Origin: JBDTMT01 sp033764095
GTDB lineage: Bacteria; Desulfobacterota; Binatia; HRBIN30; CADEER01
NCBI GenBank assembly: GCA_033764095.1
Contig: JANRJF010000456.1
Location: forward strand, 1-33,354
DNA length: 33,354 bases
Direction: 5' to 3'
This document shows positions 7,633 to 19,295 of this stretch, in pieces. Each line of letters starts with the position of its first letter. Position 1 is the first letter of the stretch. The position numbers and the translations under genes are program-made. Under the pieces are notes generated by a model. It was not told the origin of the DNA. It saw only the letters and a list, made by a program, of their open reading frames with translations, and made no database searches.

Positions 7633-10239
7633 TCAGGGGTCGATACGGGCGGGGTCGGCGAAGCCGAGCAGCGCGTCGCGCTCCTCGGGGAGCACGAAGC
7701 CGGCGGCGATGCTGGCGTCGGCGGCCGCGGCGTAGCGCTGCTGGTAGTCGGCGCGCGAGGCGTAGAGCGCGTCGAGCCGTTCGCCGGACAGCGGTGTGGT
7801 CGAGCCGAGCAGCAGGCAGATCAGGTCGAGCGACGGGCCGGGGACGCCGGAGAGCACGTCGACCGGCACGTCCACCGGCGGCGTGCGGATGCCGCCCAGC
7901 GCGATGCCGTCGGCGTCGCGGTTGACCGCCGCCGGCGTCGCGCCGGTCAGCGCGAGGCGCGGCGCCACCGGCGGCGCGACGCCGGTGCGCACCCAGTCGT
8001 CGAGCCCGCGCAGCGCCGCCTTGGCGACCACGTGCAGCGGGCCGTCGTTGATCGCCACGCCGCAACTGAGCCCGTCGGCGATCGGCCCGAGCAGGTGGCG
8101 ATCCGCATGCGCGGTACCCGCCACTTCCCACAAGCGGAAGGACGCGCTGTCGGGCTGACGCACGGCGACCGAGTTGAGGATGCCGACCACGTCGCTCTCG
8201 GCCTGCAGCTCGATCGCCGGCTCGGGCAGGTCGGTGCGCAGGATCGTCGGGATGCTGCTCAGGCCGCCGACCAGGTCGGCGTACTGCCCGGGACCGACCA
8301 GCGGCAGACCGAAGGCGGCGCGGCTGTGGACGTAGAAGCCGTCGAAGGCGTGGGTCAGCGGCTGCACGCCGTTGTAGTAGGTGGTCAGCGCGATCGCCGA
8401 CTGCGATTCGCCCGCCGCCAGCACGCGCTGCGGCTGCAGTCCGCCGAGCCCATCGCCCTGGCGCAGCGCGCGCGCCACCTGCGTGAAGATGTCGAAGGAG
8501 AAGCCGTCGCCGGGATGCGACAGCGAGGCGTAGCGCGCCGGATCGATCACCTTCAGTCCCTTGCCGGCCAGCGACTCGGTGCCCGGCGCCGCGACCAGCA
8601 CCGGGCCGCCGGCGATGCCGATCAGCTGCGCCGACACGCCGACCCAGGCGTGCCCCTGGCGCAGCAGCTCCTCCTCGAAGCTGGCGTAGTCGGGATTGGC
8701 GTCTACGCCCCCACTGACGTTGAGCCACTCGACCACCACGCTGCCGCTGAACGCGGCCGGATCGGCCGGATAGCGCACCAGCACGCGCGTGCGATACGGC
8801 GCCTTGCCGTCGGGGGCGAACGTCCAGCGGCCGTCGCCGCCGAGCGGGGTCGCCGCGGCGTACGACGTGGCGGTGCCGGAGGCCACGTACTCGTGCTCGA
8901 CGTACCCCGCTTCGGCCAGCCGCGCCGGGTTGGCGGCACCGATGAACGGTCCGTTGCCGCCGCTGATCTCTTCCGACAGGTCGGCGACCCCCTCGATCAG
9001 ATCGCGCCAGCGCGGGCCGTCGGTGAGCAGGTCGGCGGTCCACTCCGCCACCGAGGTGTCGCCGATCGCCGGGGTGAAGAACGTCGGCAGCTCCAGCACG
9101 GTGTGGCTCTCGCCCTGCAGGAAGTAGCGCTTGAAGCGCTCGGGCTGGCGGCTGCGGATGTCGTCGGTGACCTGACGCAGCAGCGCTTCGTAGCCCTCGG
9201 GCGTGAGGACGTTGAAGGTGCGGATCACCACGTCGCGCAGGAAGCTGAAGTAGCCGACGCGCAGTCCGGCGTCGCGCTCCAGCGCCCATTCGGTCAGGTA
9301 GGTGATCTGTTCGTCGCAGCGCGTGCAGCTCGGCGGCACGAACTGCTGGAAGCCCCAGTTGGTCAGCCGCTCTTCGATGGCGGTGGTCTCGGCGGGATTC
9401 TGCAGGCCGGGGCCGGAGTCGTTGATCAGCACGATCGGCGTGTCGGGATAGGCGACGCGGGTGACGCCGTAGCCGGAGTAGGTGCCGTAGCCGCCGGCGC
9501 TGCTGCCGGCGACGGCGATCTGGTCCGGGTTGGGAAACGCGTCGCGCATGGCGGTCACCGCGGCGGAGAGGTTCTGCACGCCGTGGTGGTAGGTCGGCTT
9601 GCCGTCGTACTCGACCAGGTTGTCGCCGCCGAACACCGAGCCGTCGCAGTACGGCGCGTAGACGACGTTCCAGTCGTGGAACGGATTGTCCGGGTTGTCG
9701 AACTCGAAGATGCCGGCGCCGAAGTAGGGATCGGCGGTGAGCTTGGCGAGCGGCGCCTTCCAGCACGTCTCGTCGTTCCAGCAGGCGCCGCCGCCCTCCA
9801 GGTAGAGCAGCACCTTGTTGTTGGTGCCGTGGTGGATCTCGACGCGATACGGATCGCCGTGCAGGCAGATCGCCTTGCCGGCGGCGGCATCGAAGCGCAG
9901 TGACTGCCAGGCGCCGTTCGGTACCGTCTCGGCCGGCGAACTGTCGCCCAGGTAGGCGCCGATGCCGACCGCGCTCAGCTCGTCGAGCAGCGACGGCGTG
10001 CTGGTGACCGTCGCCGTCGCGGTCGGCGGCGGCGGCGTCGGGCTGGCGGTCGGCGTCGGACTGGCGGTCGGCGGCAGCGTCGCCGTGCGGCTCGGCGCCG
10101 CCGTGCTGGTCGCCGTCGGCGGCGCGGTCGCGGTCGGCGACGCGGTCGCGGTGGCGGCGGCCCGATGGCCGTCGTCATCCCCGCAGCCGGACAACATGAT
10201 GAGCAGCAGAACGCCGCCGAACCCAAGCCAAGCGCGCAT
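7633..10239 (-). CDS. Exported lipoprotein: pectinacetylesterase/Notum-like domain fused to a second alpha/beta hydrolase domain
   Basis: An 868-aa protein. The N-terminus is a lipoprotein signal with lipobox LSGC (Cys19), then acidic residues and a Thr/Pro/Ala linker (about 26-82). Domain 1 (about 100-415) resembles pectinacetylesterase/Notum esterases: LYLEGGGACWN (145-155), conserved cysteines, nucleophile elbow GSSAGG with Ser247, INDSGPG (272-278) and a candidate His379 in GESHT. Domain 2 (about 430-868) resembles the alpha/beta-hydrolase domain family PF20091: VVVEWLNVSGG (501-511), nucleophile Ser612 in AAGESQSA and His711 in AGTAHADRH. It is probably anchored on the outer face of a membrane and hydrolyses ester bonds; substrates are unknown. 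The ATG at 10239 has a G-rich Shine-Dalgarno and gives a perfect signal peptide. It lies 94 bp downstream of the SDR gene on the same strand. Confidence 0.8.
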   Translation of the reverse strand: MRAWLGFGGVLLLIMLSGCGDDDGHRAAATATASPTATAPPTATSTAAPSRTATLPPTASPTPTASPTPPPPTATATVTSTPSLLDELSAVGIGAYLGDSSPAETVPNGAWQSLRFDAAAGKAICLHGDPYRVEIHHGTNNKVLLYLEGGGACWNDETCWKAPLAKLTADPYFGAGIFEFDNPDNPFHDWNVVYAPYCDGSVFGGDNLVEYDGKPTYHHGVQNLSAAVTAMRDAFPNPDQIAVAGSSAGGYGTYSGYGVTRVAYPDTPIVLINDSGPGLQNPAETTAIEERLTNWGFQQFVPPSCTRCDEQITYLTEWALERDAGLRVGYFSFLRDVVIRTFNVLTPEGYEALLRQVTDDIRSRQPERFKRYFLQGESHTVLELPTFFTPAIGDTSVAEWTADLLTDGPRWRDLIEGVADLSEEISGGNGPFIGAANPARLAEAGYVEHEYVASGTATSYAAATPLGGDGRWTFAPDGKAPYRTRVLVRYPADPAAFSGSVVVEWLNVSGGVDANPDYASFEEELLRQGHAWVGVSAQLIGIAGGPVLVAAPGTESLAGKGLKVIDPARYASLSHPGDGFSFDIFTQVARALRQGDGLGGLQPQRVLAAGESQSAIALTTYYNGVQPLTHAFDGFYVHSRAAFGLPLVGPGQYADLVGGLSSIPTILRTDLPEPAIELQAESDVVGILNSVAVRQPDSASFRLWEVAGTAHADRHLLGPIADGLSCGVAINDGPLHVVAKAALRGLDDWVRTGVAPPVAPRLALTGATPAAVNRDADGIALGGIRTPPVDVPVDVLSGVPGPSLDLICLLLGSTTPLSGERLDALYASRADYQQRYAAAADASIAAGFVLPEERDALLGFADPARIDP
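9991..10164 (-). repeat. Low-complexity Thr/Pro/Ala/Ser linker coding repeat
   Basis: This stretch encodes residues 26-83 of the lipoprotein, almost only T, A, P and S in units such as TATA, SPTPTA and PPTAT. In DNA it appears as imperfect GTCGGCG and GTCGCGG iterations. Such linkers hold catalytic domains away from the membrane. Iterated codons make it prone to length change. Confidence 0.75.
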
Positions 10240-10333
10240 CTCAGATCCCCCCAGAAGCCTGCACTATTCCCGATTGCGGCGGCGAATTGCACGCCGGACG
10301 CGGTGAAGCGCCGAAAGCGGCGCCGGACGGTGC

Positions 10334-11158
10334 TCAGCCGCGCTTGAACGCTTCGTCGAAGAGCGCCTGGTTGCGGCCGTAGAGCTGCTGGCCGCCGGCG
10401 ACGTAGAGCACCTCGCCGGTGATCCAGCTCGCCGCCGGGGAGGCGAGGAAGATGGTCGCGTAGGCGATCTCGTCGGGTCCGCCGAAGCGCGCGATCGGGA
10501 TGCCCTCGCAGAGCGTGTCGATGTTCGGGTCGTAGGTGACCTTGAACGCCTCGGTCTGGATGGGGCCCGGCGCGACGCAGTTGAGGCGCACGCTCGGGCC
10601 CCACTCGATCGCCAGCGTGCGGGTCAGCTCCAAGACGCCGGCGCGCGCCGCGGCGGTGTGGGCGATACCGGGAAAGCCGCGGCCGATGACGGCGATGATG
10701 TTGACGATGCTGCCGGCGCCGCGCGCCAGCATGACGCCGCCGAAGACCTGCGTCATGTGCCAGGTGCCGGTGAGGTTGGTGTCGATCACCGCCTGCCAGC
10801 CCTTCGGCGAGAAGTCGCGCGCCGGCTGCGCGAACTGGCCGCCGGCGTTGTTGATCAGCATGTCGATCGCGCCGACGCGCGCCGCGACGTCGGCGGCGAG
10901 CGCTTCGACCGTGGCGCGGTCGCGGATGTTGACGAACGCCGCCTCGACGCGCCGGCCGGTGTCGCGGCGGATCTCCGCCGCCGCCTGCTGCAGGCGCTCC
11001 AGGTTGCGCGCCGCCAGCACCACGTCGGCGCCCGCCTCGGCGAGCTGCTGCGCGATCGCCCGCCCCAAGCCGGTGCCGGCCCCGGTCACCAGCGCCGTCT
11101 GCCCGGCCAGCAGGTCGGGCGCGAAGACGCGAATCTTGGGAGGCGGCGGCGGCAGCAT
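10334..11158 (-). CDS. SDR-family oxidoreductase, enoyl-/dienoyl-CoA reductase branch, divergent active site
   Basis: A 274-aa short-chain dehydrogenase/reductase with cofactor loop TGAGTGLG (25-32), LAARN after strand 2, NNAG (103-106) and PGPIQTEAF (197-205). The overall pattern (GWQAVIDTNLTGTW, RLNCVAPGPI) resembles 2,4-dienoyl-CoA and peroxisomal trans-2-enoyl-CoA reductases. The classical YxxxK pair is absent: the equivalent segment reads AHTAAARAG (166-174), with Thr168 and Arg172 where Tyr and Lys are expected. The DECR-type tyrosine position holds Ile155. It is therefore a reductase by fold, but its catalysis is uncertain. It starts 28 bp after the acyl-CoA dehydrogenase on the same strand, which supports a shared acyl-CoA pathway. 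An N-terminal poly-Pro run (3-7) precedes the fold. Confidence 0.8.
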   Translation of the reverse strand: MLPPPPPKIRVFAPDLLAGQTALVTGAGTGLGRAIAQQLAEAGADVVLAARNLERLQQAAAEIRRDTGRRVEAAFVNIRDRATVEALAADVAARVGAIDMLINNAGGQFAQPARDFSPKGWQAVIDTNLTGTWHMTQVFGGVMLARGAGSIVNIIAVIGRGFPGIAHTAAARAGVLELTRTLAIEWGPSVRLNCVAPGPIQTEAFKVTYDPNIDTLCEGIPIARFGGPDEIAYATIFLASPAASWITGEVLYVAGGQQLYGRNQALFDEAFKRG

Positions 11159-11186
11159 GGGGCGATCGTCTAAACTGGGAGGGCGC

Positions 11187-12335
11187 TCACGCGTAGCCCT
11201 CCAGCTTCGCGATGATCTGCAGCATCACCTCGTCGGCGCCGCCGCCGATGCTGAGCAGGCGCGAGTCGCGCCAGTAGCGCGAGATCAGGTACTCGTCCAT
11301 GTAGCCGTAGCCGCCGTGGAACTGCAGGCACCAGTCGGCGACCTTGCGCACCAGGCGGCCGGCGGCGAGCTTGGCCATCGAGGTTTCGCGCGTGCACTCC
11401 TCCTGGGCGACGTACATGCGCACGCAGTGGTAGTTGAACTGGCGCAGCATCTCGATCTCGGTCTGCAGCTCGGCGAGGGTGAACTGCACCACCTGCTTGG
11501 CGGCCAGCGGCTTGCCGAAGACGACGCGGTCCTTCACGTACTCGATGGTCTTCTTGAGCATCGCCTGCGCGCCGGCGACGGCGCCGATGGCGGCGATCAT
11601 GCGCTCCTTCTGGAACTGCTTCATCTGATAGATGAAGCCCCAGCCCTCCTCGCCGATGCGGTTCTCGACCGGGACGCGCACGTCGTCGAACACCAGCTCG
11701 GCGGTGTCGGAGCAGTGGTTGCCGACCTTCTCCAGCTTCTTCGCGACGCTGAAGCCGGGCGACGCCGTCGGCACCACGATCAGCGTGAAGCCGTGATGCC
11801 CCTGCGCGGCGTCGGTCTTGGTGAGCAGCGTGATGTAGTCGGCCTGCGTGCCGTTGGTGATGAAGATCTTGCGGCCGTTGATGCGGTAGACGTCGCCCTC
11901 GCGCGTCGCGGTGGTGCGGATCGAGAAGACGTCCGAGCCGGCGCCCGGCTCGCTGACCCCGATCGCGCCGACCATCTCGCCGGCGATCGACGGGCGCAGG
12001 AAGCGCTCCTTCAGGTCGTCGCTGCCGAAGTCGTGCAGCGCCGGCGTGCACATGTCGGTCTGCACCATGATCGCCATCGGAATCCCGTTGCACGGGCAGG
12101 CTTCCGACATCGCCTCGGTGTAGGCGGCGGTCCACCAGTAGTCGAGCCCGGCGCCGCCGAACTTCGGGTCGTAGGTGATGCCGAGCATGCCGAGCTCGCC
12201 GGCGCGCTTGAACACCTGGTGCGCCGGAAAGATGCGCTCGCGCTCCCACGTGTCGATGTGCGGATTGACCTCGTGCTCGAAGAAGTCACGGATGGTCTGC
12301 TGAAACGCCTGCTGCTCGGCCGTGAAGTATTCCAT
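11187..12335 (-). CDS. Acyl-CoA dehydrogenase (possibly citronellyl-CoA dehydrogenase-like)
   Basis: A 382-aa FAD-dependent acyl-CoA dehydrogenase of normal length. The N-terminal helical domain contains GITYDPKFGG. The middle beta domain has the FAD/substrate signature GVSEPGAGSDV and KIFITNG. The C-terminal domain has RVVFGKPL and FHGGYGYMDEY. The predicted catalytic base is Glu369 in GGGADEVM, the usual position for short- and medium-chain enzymes. It introduces an alpha-beta double bond and passes electrons to ETF. The pattern VQTDM.TPAL and ITNGTQAD recalls AtuD-type citronellyl-CoA dehydrogenases; this is recalled resemblance, not a search result. It lies 56 bp downstream of a hybrid kinase and 28 bp upstream of the SDR, all on one strand. 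Confidence 0.88.
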   Translation of the reverse strand: MEYFTAEQQAFQQTIRDFFEHEVNPHIDTWERERIFPAHQVFKRAGELGMLGITYDPKFGGAGLDYWWTAAYTEAMSEACPCNGIPMAIMVQTDMCTPALHDFGSDDLKERFLRPSIAGEMVGAIGVSEPGAGSDVFSIRTTATREGDVYRINGRKIFITNGTQADYITLLTKTDAAQGHHGFTLIVVPTASPGFSVAKKLEKVGNHCSDTAELVFDDVRVPVENRIGEEGWGFIYQMKQFQKERMIAAIGAVAGAQAMLKKTIEYVKDRVVFGKPLAAKQVVQFTLAELQTEIEMLRQFNYHCVRMYVAQEECTRETSMAKLAAGRLVRKVADWCLQFHGGYGYMDEYLISRYWRDSRLLSIGGGADEVMLQIIAKLEGYA

Positions 12336-12391
12336 CCGCCCGCAGCTAGCATTGTCCCGCCGGCATGGGTAGCAGGCGCGCGGCGGCGCGC

Positions 12392-14383
12392 TCAGTCGCG
12401 CGCGGCGGCGGCCAGCGCCGCGGCGATGGCGTCGTAGAGCTGTGCCGCGGCGATCGGCTTGGAGACGTAGCCGTCCATGCCGGCGGCGAGACAGCGCTCG
12501 CGGTCGCCGGCCATGGCGTGCGCGGTCATGGCGATGATCGGCACCGCCGGCGCGCCGGCCGCTTCGCGGGCGCGGATCCGGGCCGTGGCGGTGAGGCCGT
12601 CCATCTCCGGCATCTGCACGTCCATCAGCACGACGTCGAAGCGCGCCGTGGCGAGCGCGGCGCAGGCGGCGGCACCGGTGCCGACCACGGTCACCTGATG
12701 TCCGGCGTGCTCCAGCAACCGCACCGCCAGGCGCTGGTTGACGGCGTTGTCCTCGGCGAGCAGCACGCGCAGGGCGCGGGTTGGCGCCCCGGGACGGGGC
12801 GCGGCGGCGCGCGCGGCCGGCGGCGCCAGCGCGCGCGCCAGCTGCACGCGCAGGTGGAAGGTGCTGCCGCGGCCGGCGGCGCTCTCGACCGTCAGGCTGC
12901 CGCCCATCATCGCCACCAGCTGGCGGGCGATGGAGAGGCCGAGGCCGGTACCGCCGTAGCGGCGCGTGGTCGACGCGTCGGCCTGCTCGAAGGGGGCGAA
13001 GATCACGCGCTGCTGCGCCGCGTCGATGCCGATGCCGGTGTCGCGCACGGCGACGTGCAGGGCGACCGCGCCGGCGCCCGCCTCGTCCGCGGCGACGGTC
13101 ACCGTGACGCCGCCGCGCTCGGTGAACTTCACCGCGTTGCCGATGAGGTTGAGCAACACCTGGCGGAGCCGCCCGGCGTCACCGAGCAACGCGTCGGGCA
13201 CCGCCGCGCCGACCGCCAGCTCGAGCCCCAGCCGTTTCGCCTGCGCGCGCGGCTGCAGCAGGCGCAGCGCATCGCCGCACAGGGCGCGCAGCGCGAACGG
13301 GGCGGGATCGAGCGCCACCTTGCCGGCCTCGATCTTGGAGAAGTCGAGCACGTCGTTGACCAGCGTCAGCAGCCACTCGCCCGAGTCGCGGATCGTCTCC
13401 AGGTACTCGCGCTGCTCCCCGGTGAGGGCGGTGTCGAGCGCCAGGCCGGCCATGCCGAGGATGCCGTTCAGCGGCGTGCGGATCTCGTGGCTCATGTTGG
13501 CGACGAACGCGCTCTTCACCCGACTGGCCGACTCGGCCGCCTCCTTGGCGCGCTGCAGCTCGTGCTCGGCGCGCATGCGGTCGGTGACGTCGCGCGAGTT
13601 CACCACCAGGCCGGCGATGCCGGGATCGGCGCTGAGGTCGGTGTGGTGCGATTCCAGCACCCGCCAGCTGCCGTCGGCGTGACGGAAGCGGTAGATCGCG
13701 GTGGTGTCGCGCACCGTTTCGAGGTTGGCGAAGCGGGCCGCGATGGCGGCGGCGTCGTCCGGGTGCACGTACGGCATGACGCTCTGGCCGATCAGCGACT
13801 CCGGCGCGTAGCCGAGCAGCGGCCGGTGCGAGGGACTGGCGTAGCGCACGGTGCCGTCCGGCCCCAGCACGCTGATCAGGTCGGAACCCTTCTCGATCAT
13901 GGTGCGGAAGCGCTGCTCACTCTGGCGCAGCGCCGCCTCGGCGGCGCGCCGGCGCGAGACGTCGACGCTGCTGCCGACCACCTCGCTGGGCGCGCCGTGC
14001 GCATCGCGCACCAGCACCGAGCGGCTGTTGAACCATCGATAGGTGCCGTCGGCGTGCCGCCAGCGATAGTCGAGGGCGCTGGCGCGGCCGGCGCGGATGT
14101 CCTCGAAGGCGGCGAGGAAGGCGCCGCGGTCGTCGGGGTGCACGCGCTCGACGAAAAAGGTGGTGCCGTCGGCGGCGGAAAAGCGCGCCGCCGCGAAGCC
14201 GGTGAGCTCGAGCACCGCGTCGCTGAACCACATGCCGCCGGCGCTGAGCAGCGTGCGGTGCAGGGTCACCGGCAGGTTGTCGATCAGGGCGGCCTGCGCC
14301 GCGGCGCTGAGCGGCAGCACGCCGCGCCGGCGCGGCCCCGCGGTCCGCCGGCGCGGCGACCGCTCACGCCGCCGAACCGACAT
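12392..14383 (-). CDS. Hybrid histidine kinase PAS-PAS-HisKA-HATPase-REC
   Basis: A 663-aa soluble hybrid kinase. PAS 1 (about 35-145) and PAS 2 (155-270) each carry HPDD and WR.. PAC motifs. HisKA holds His299 in NMSHEIRTP, HATPase has N-box Asn416, G1 DTGIGI (448-453) and G2 GGTGLGL (477-483), and the receiver (538-655) has phospho-acceptor Asp588 in VLMDVQMP and Lys642 in SKP. The Arg-rich first 20 residues precede PAS 1. The chosen ATG at 14383 overlaps the end of the upstream kinase by 20 bp; an in-frame ATG at 14437 would overlap more and is less likely. No output regulator is adjacent. The next genes downstream are the acyl-CoA dehydrogenase and SDR, so the kinase may be co-transcribed with them. 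Confidence 0.88.
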   Translation of the reverse strand: MSVRRRERSPRRRTAGPRRRGVLPLSAAAQAALIDNLPVTLHRTLLSAGGMWFSDAVLELTGFAAARFSAADGTTFFVERVHPDDRGAFLAAFEDIRAGRASALDYRWRHADGTYRWFNSRSVLVRDAHGAPSEVVGSSVDVSRRRAAEAALRQSEQRFRTMIEKGSDLISVLGPDGTVRYASPSHRPLLGYAPESLIGQSVMPYVHPDDAAAIAARFANLETVRDTTAIYRFRHADGSWRVLESHHTDLSADPGIAGLVVNSRDVTDRMRAEHELQRAKEAAESASRVKSAFVANMSHEIRTPLNGILGMAGLALDTALTGEQREYLETIRDSGEWLLTLVNDVLDFSKIEAGKVALDPAPFALRALCGDALRLLQPRAQAKRLGLELAVGAAVPDALLGDAGRLRQVLLNLIGNAVKFTERGGVTVTVAADEAGAGAVALHVAVRDTGIGIDAAQQRVIFAPFEQADASTTRRYGGTGLGLSIARQLVAMMGGSLTVESAAGRGSTFHLRVQLARALAPPAARAAAPRPGAPTRALRVLLAEDNAVNQRLAVRLLEHAGHQVTVVGTGAAACAALATARFDVVLMDVQMPEMDGLTATARIRAREAAGAPAVPIIAMTAHAMAGDRERCLAAGMDGYVSKPIAAAQLYDAIAAALAAAARD

Positions 14384-16567
14384 GCGACACCTGGTCGTGC
14401 GTGGTGCTGCCGCCGCAGACGCGCGCGATGGCGGCAAACAGCTCGGCGGCGTGGATCGGTTTGGCGACGTAGTCGTCCATGCCGGCCCGCAGGCATTGCG
14501 CCGCGTCGCCCTCCATGGCGCGCGCGGTCATGGCGATGATCGGCAGGCGCGGCCCGCCCGCCGGCTCGCCGGCGCGGATCGCGGCGGTGGCCTCGAAGCC
14601 GCCCATGACCGGCATCTGCACGTCCATCAGCACGACGTCGAACGACGCCTCGGCGAGCATCGCCAGCGCCTCGCGGCCATTGCCGGCGACGCGCACGCGG
14701 TTGCCCTGCCGCTCCAGCAGGCGCACGGCGAGGCGTTGGTTGACGGCGTTGTCCTCGACCAGCAGCACGCGCAGGCCGTGCGGCGCAGCCCCCGACACCA
14801 CCGTCGTCGGGACGGGCGGCGCCGCACGTGGGGTGCTGAGGGCGACGGTGAAGTGGAAGGTGCTGCCGACGCCGGGCGCGCTCTCCAACCACAGGCGGCC
14901 GCCCATCAGCCCGACCAGGCGGGTGCAGATCGCCAGGCCGAGCCCGGTGCCGCCGTAGCGCCGCGTCGTCGAGCCGTCGGCCTGCTCGAAGGCCTCGAAC
15001 ACCGCGGCGTGCTTGTCCGCCGCGATGCCGATGCCGGTATCGCGCACGGCGACGTGCACGCCGACCTTCGCCGCGTCGCCGCTCGGCGCCAGCAGCGACG
15101 GTTCGAGCGCCGCCGGCGCGACGTCGACGCTGACGCCGCCGCGCTCGGTGAACTTGATCGCGTTGCTGACCAGGTTGACCAGCACCTGGCGCAGGCGCAC
15201 CGGATCCCCGGCGAGACGCGTCGGCAGGCGCGGGTCGATCGTCCACTCGAGCGTCAGCCCCTTCTCCTGCGCCTTCAGCCCCAGCACCTTCAGCGCGTCG
15301 CCGACCGTCGTCTCGAGCGCGAACGGCACGTGCTCCAGCGACAGCTTGCCGGCCTCGATCTTGGAGAAGTCGAGCACGTCGTTGACCACCGCCAGCAGCG
15401 CGTCGGCCGAATACTTGACCAGGTCGAGGTACTCGCGCTGCTCGGGACTGAGGGCGGTATCGAGGGCCAGCTCGGTCATGCCGACGATGCCGTTCAACGG
15501 CGTGCGGATCTCGTGGCTCATGTTGGCGAGAAAGGCGCTCTTGGCGCGACTCGCCGCCTCGGCGGTCTCCTTCGCCTGGCGCAGCTCCTCCTGCTGCGCG
15601 ACGCGCTGGCTGACGTCGCGCATGGCGGTGATCACCAGCTCGCCGCGCAGCGGGTCGAGCACGTGGGTGTTCACCGACTCCAGCACGCGCCAGCTGCCGT
15701 CGGCGTGGCGCACGCGCGTCATCATGCGCGGCCCGGGACCGAGGTGCTGCAGCAGCTCGGCGAAGGCGCCCTGCGCGCTGAGCAGGTCGTCGGGATGCAG
15801 CAGGTCGAAGACGCCGCGCCCGACCAGGCGCGCCGGCGCATAGCCGAGCGTCGCGGTGACGGCCGGGCTGATGTACTGCACGATGCCGTCGAGCCCGATC
15901 AGCACGATGACGTCGGAGGTGTGCTCGATGAGCAGGCGGAAGTGCGCCTCGCCGCGCTGCAGACGCTCCTCCGAGGCGCGCAGCGCGGCGGTGCGCTCGT
16001 GCAGCGCGTCGCGGTAGCGGGCGAGCTCGGCCGCCACCCAGATCGAGGCACCGAACACCACCGCGACGCCGACCGCCGGTTGGCTGGCCGCGGCGGCGAG
16101 ACTGCCGGTGATCGCCCAGGTCATGCCGAGGAGGGCGAGGCCGGCGCCGCCGATCGACGCCGCCTGGCCGCGCGCCCCCCAGGGCAGCAGGCTGGCAGTC
16201 GCCATGGCGAGCCCGATGAACAGGATCGGTGTCGTCTGCAGGTCGGCGGTGAGCACCCCGGAGAGCGCCGTGGTCGCCGACACCAGCAGCGAGGCGGCGA
16301 GCGCCAGCCGCCCGACCCGACGCGGCGCCGACGGCCGCGCCAGCGCCAGCAGCAGCGCGCCGATGGCGACGACGGTGACGCTCTTGAGCAGCATCAACCC
16401 GCGCAGCTGCGCCGGGTTGAGCCACGGGTCGCTGAGCGCGAACAGCGCGATCGAGGCGAGCACCAGCCAGAGGCCGCGCCGCAGCCGGTCGACGAAGCGC
16501 TGGCGGGTCTCGCGCTCCTGCGCGGCGCGCAGCGCGGTGGAGGCGGCGGCGGGGTCGAAGGGGGCGG

Positions 16568-16571
<4 letters not shown>
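14364..16571 (-). CDS. Membrane hybrid histidine kinase (about 6 TM)-PAS-HisKA-HATPase-REC
   Basis: A 735-aa protein. Residues about 33-183 form some six closely spaced hydrophobic helices with short loops, i.e. an integral membrane sensor module rather than a periplasmic domain. PAS (205-325), HisKA with His353 in NMSHEIRTP, HATPase (Asn470; DTGIGI 511-516; GGTGLGL 540-546) and receiver (600-718) with Asp650 in VLMDVQMP follow. The ATG at 16571 overlaps the upstream stop as ATGA, so the two kinases are translationally coupled. The C-terminus overlaps the start of the following kinase by 20 bp. The membrane module may sense membrane state, a small hydrophobic ligand or electron-transport status; this is inference. 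The receiver reads MGGF where siblings read MDGL/MDGF or LDGL. Confidence 0.88.
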
Positions 16572-19099
<2,528 letters not shown>

Positions 19100-19103
19100 C
19101 GGG

Positions 19104-19113
19104 TCTCCCCTCC
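19104..19113 (-). promoter_or_regulatory. Strong ribosome-binding site deciding the kinase start
   Basis: On the minus strand GGAGGGGAGA ends four bases before the ATG at 19099. It is one of the best Shine-Dalgarno matches in the window and is why the start is set here, 11 codons inside the longest frame. Confidence 0.7.
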
Positions 19114-19295
19114 GCACGCGAGCACCTGGCATGCCACGCAGCGAGGGATCAGCCGCCTGTCACGGCCGGCGCTTCACGCCGCGCCGCCGAGTCGTCGCAA
19201 TGGCGCAAGCGGGAGGAGGCGCATTGCCGCGACGCGGCGGGCGCGGCGCGGGCGCGCGCCGGCTCGACAGGTCGCATGCGGACGGCACAGGCGGA

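Noticed and set aside
10308..10323. Six-bp hairpin (GCGCCG-AAAG-CGGCGC) just after the SDR stop, considered as a terminator
   Set aside because: Short stem, no T-run in the minus direction, and such stems are expected by chance in this GC-rich sequence.
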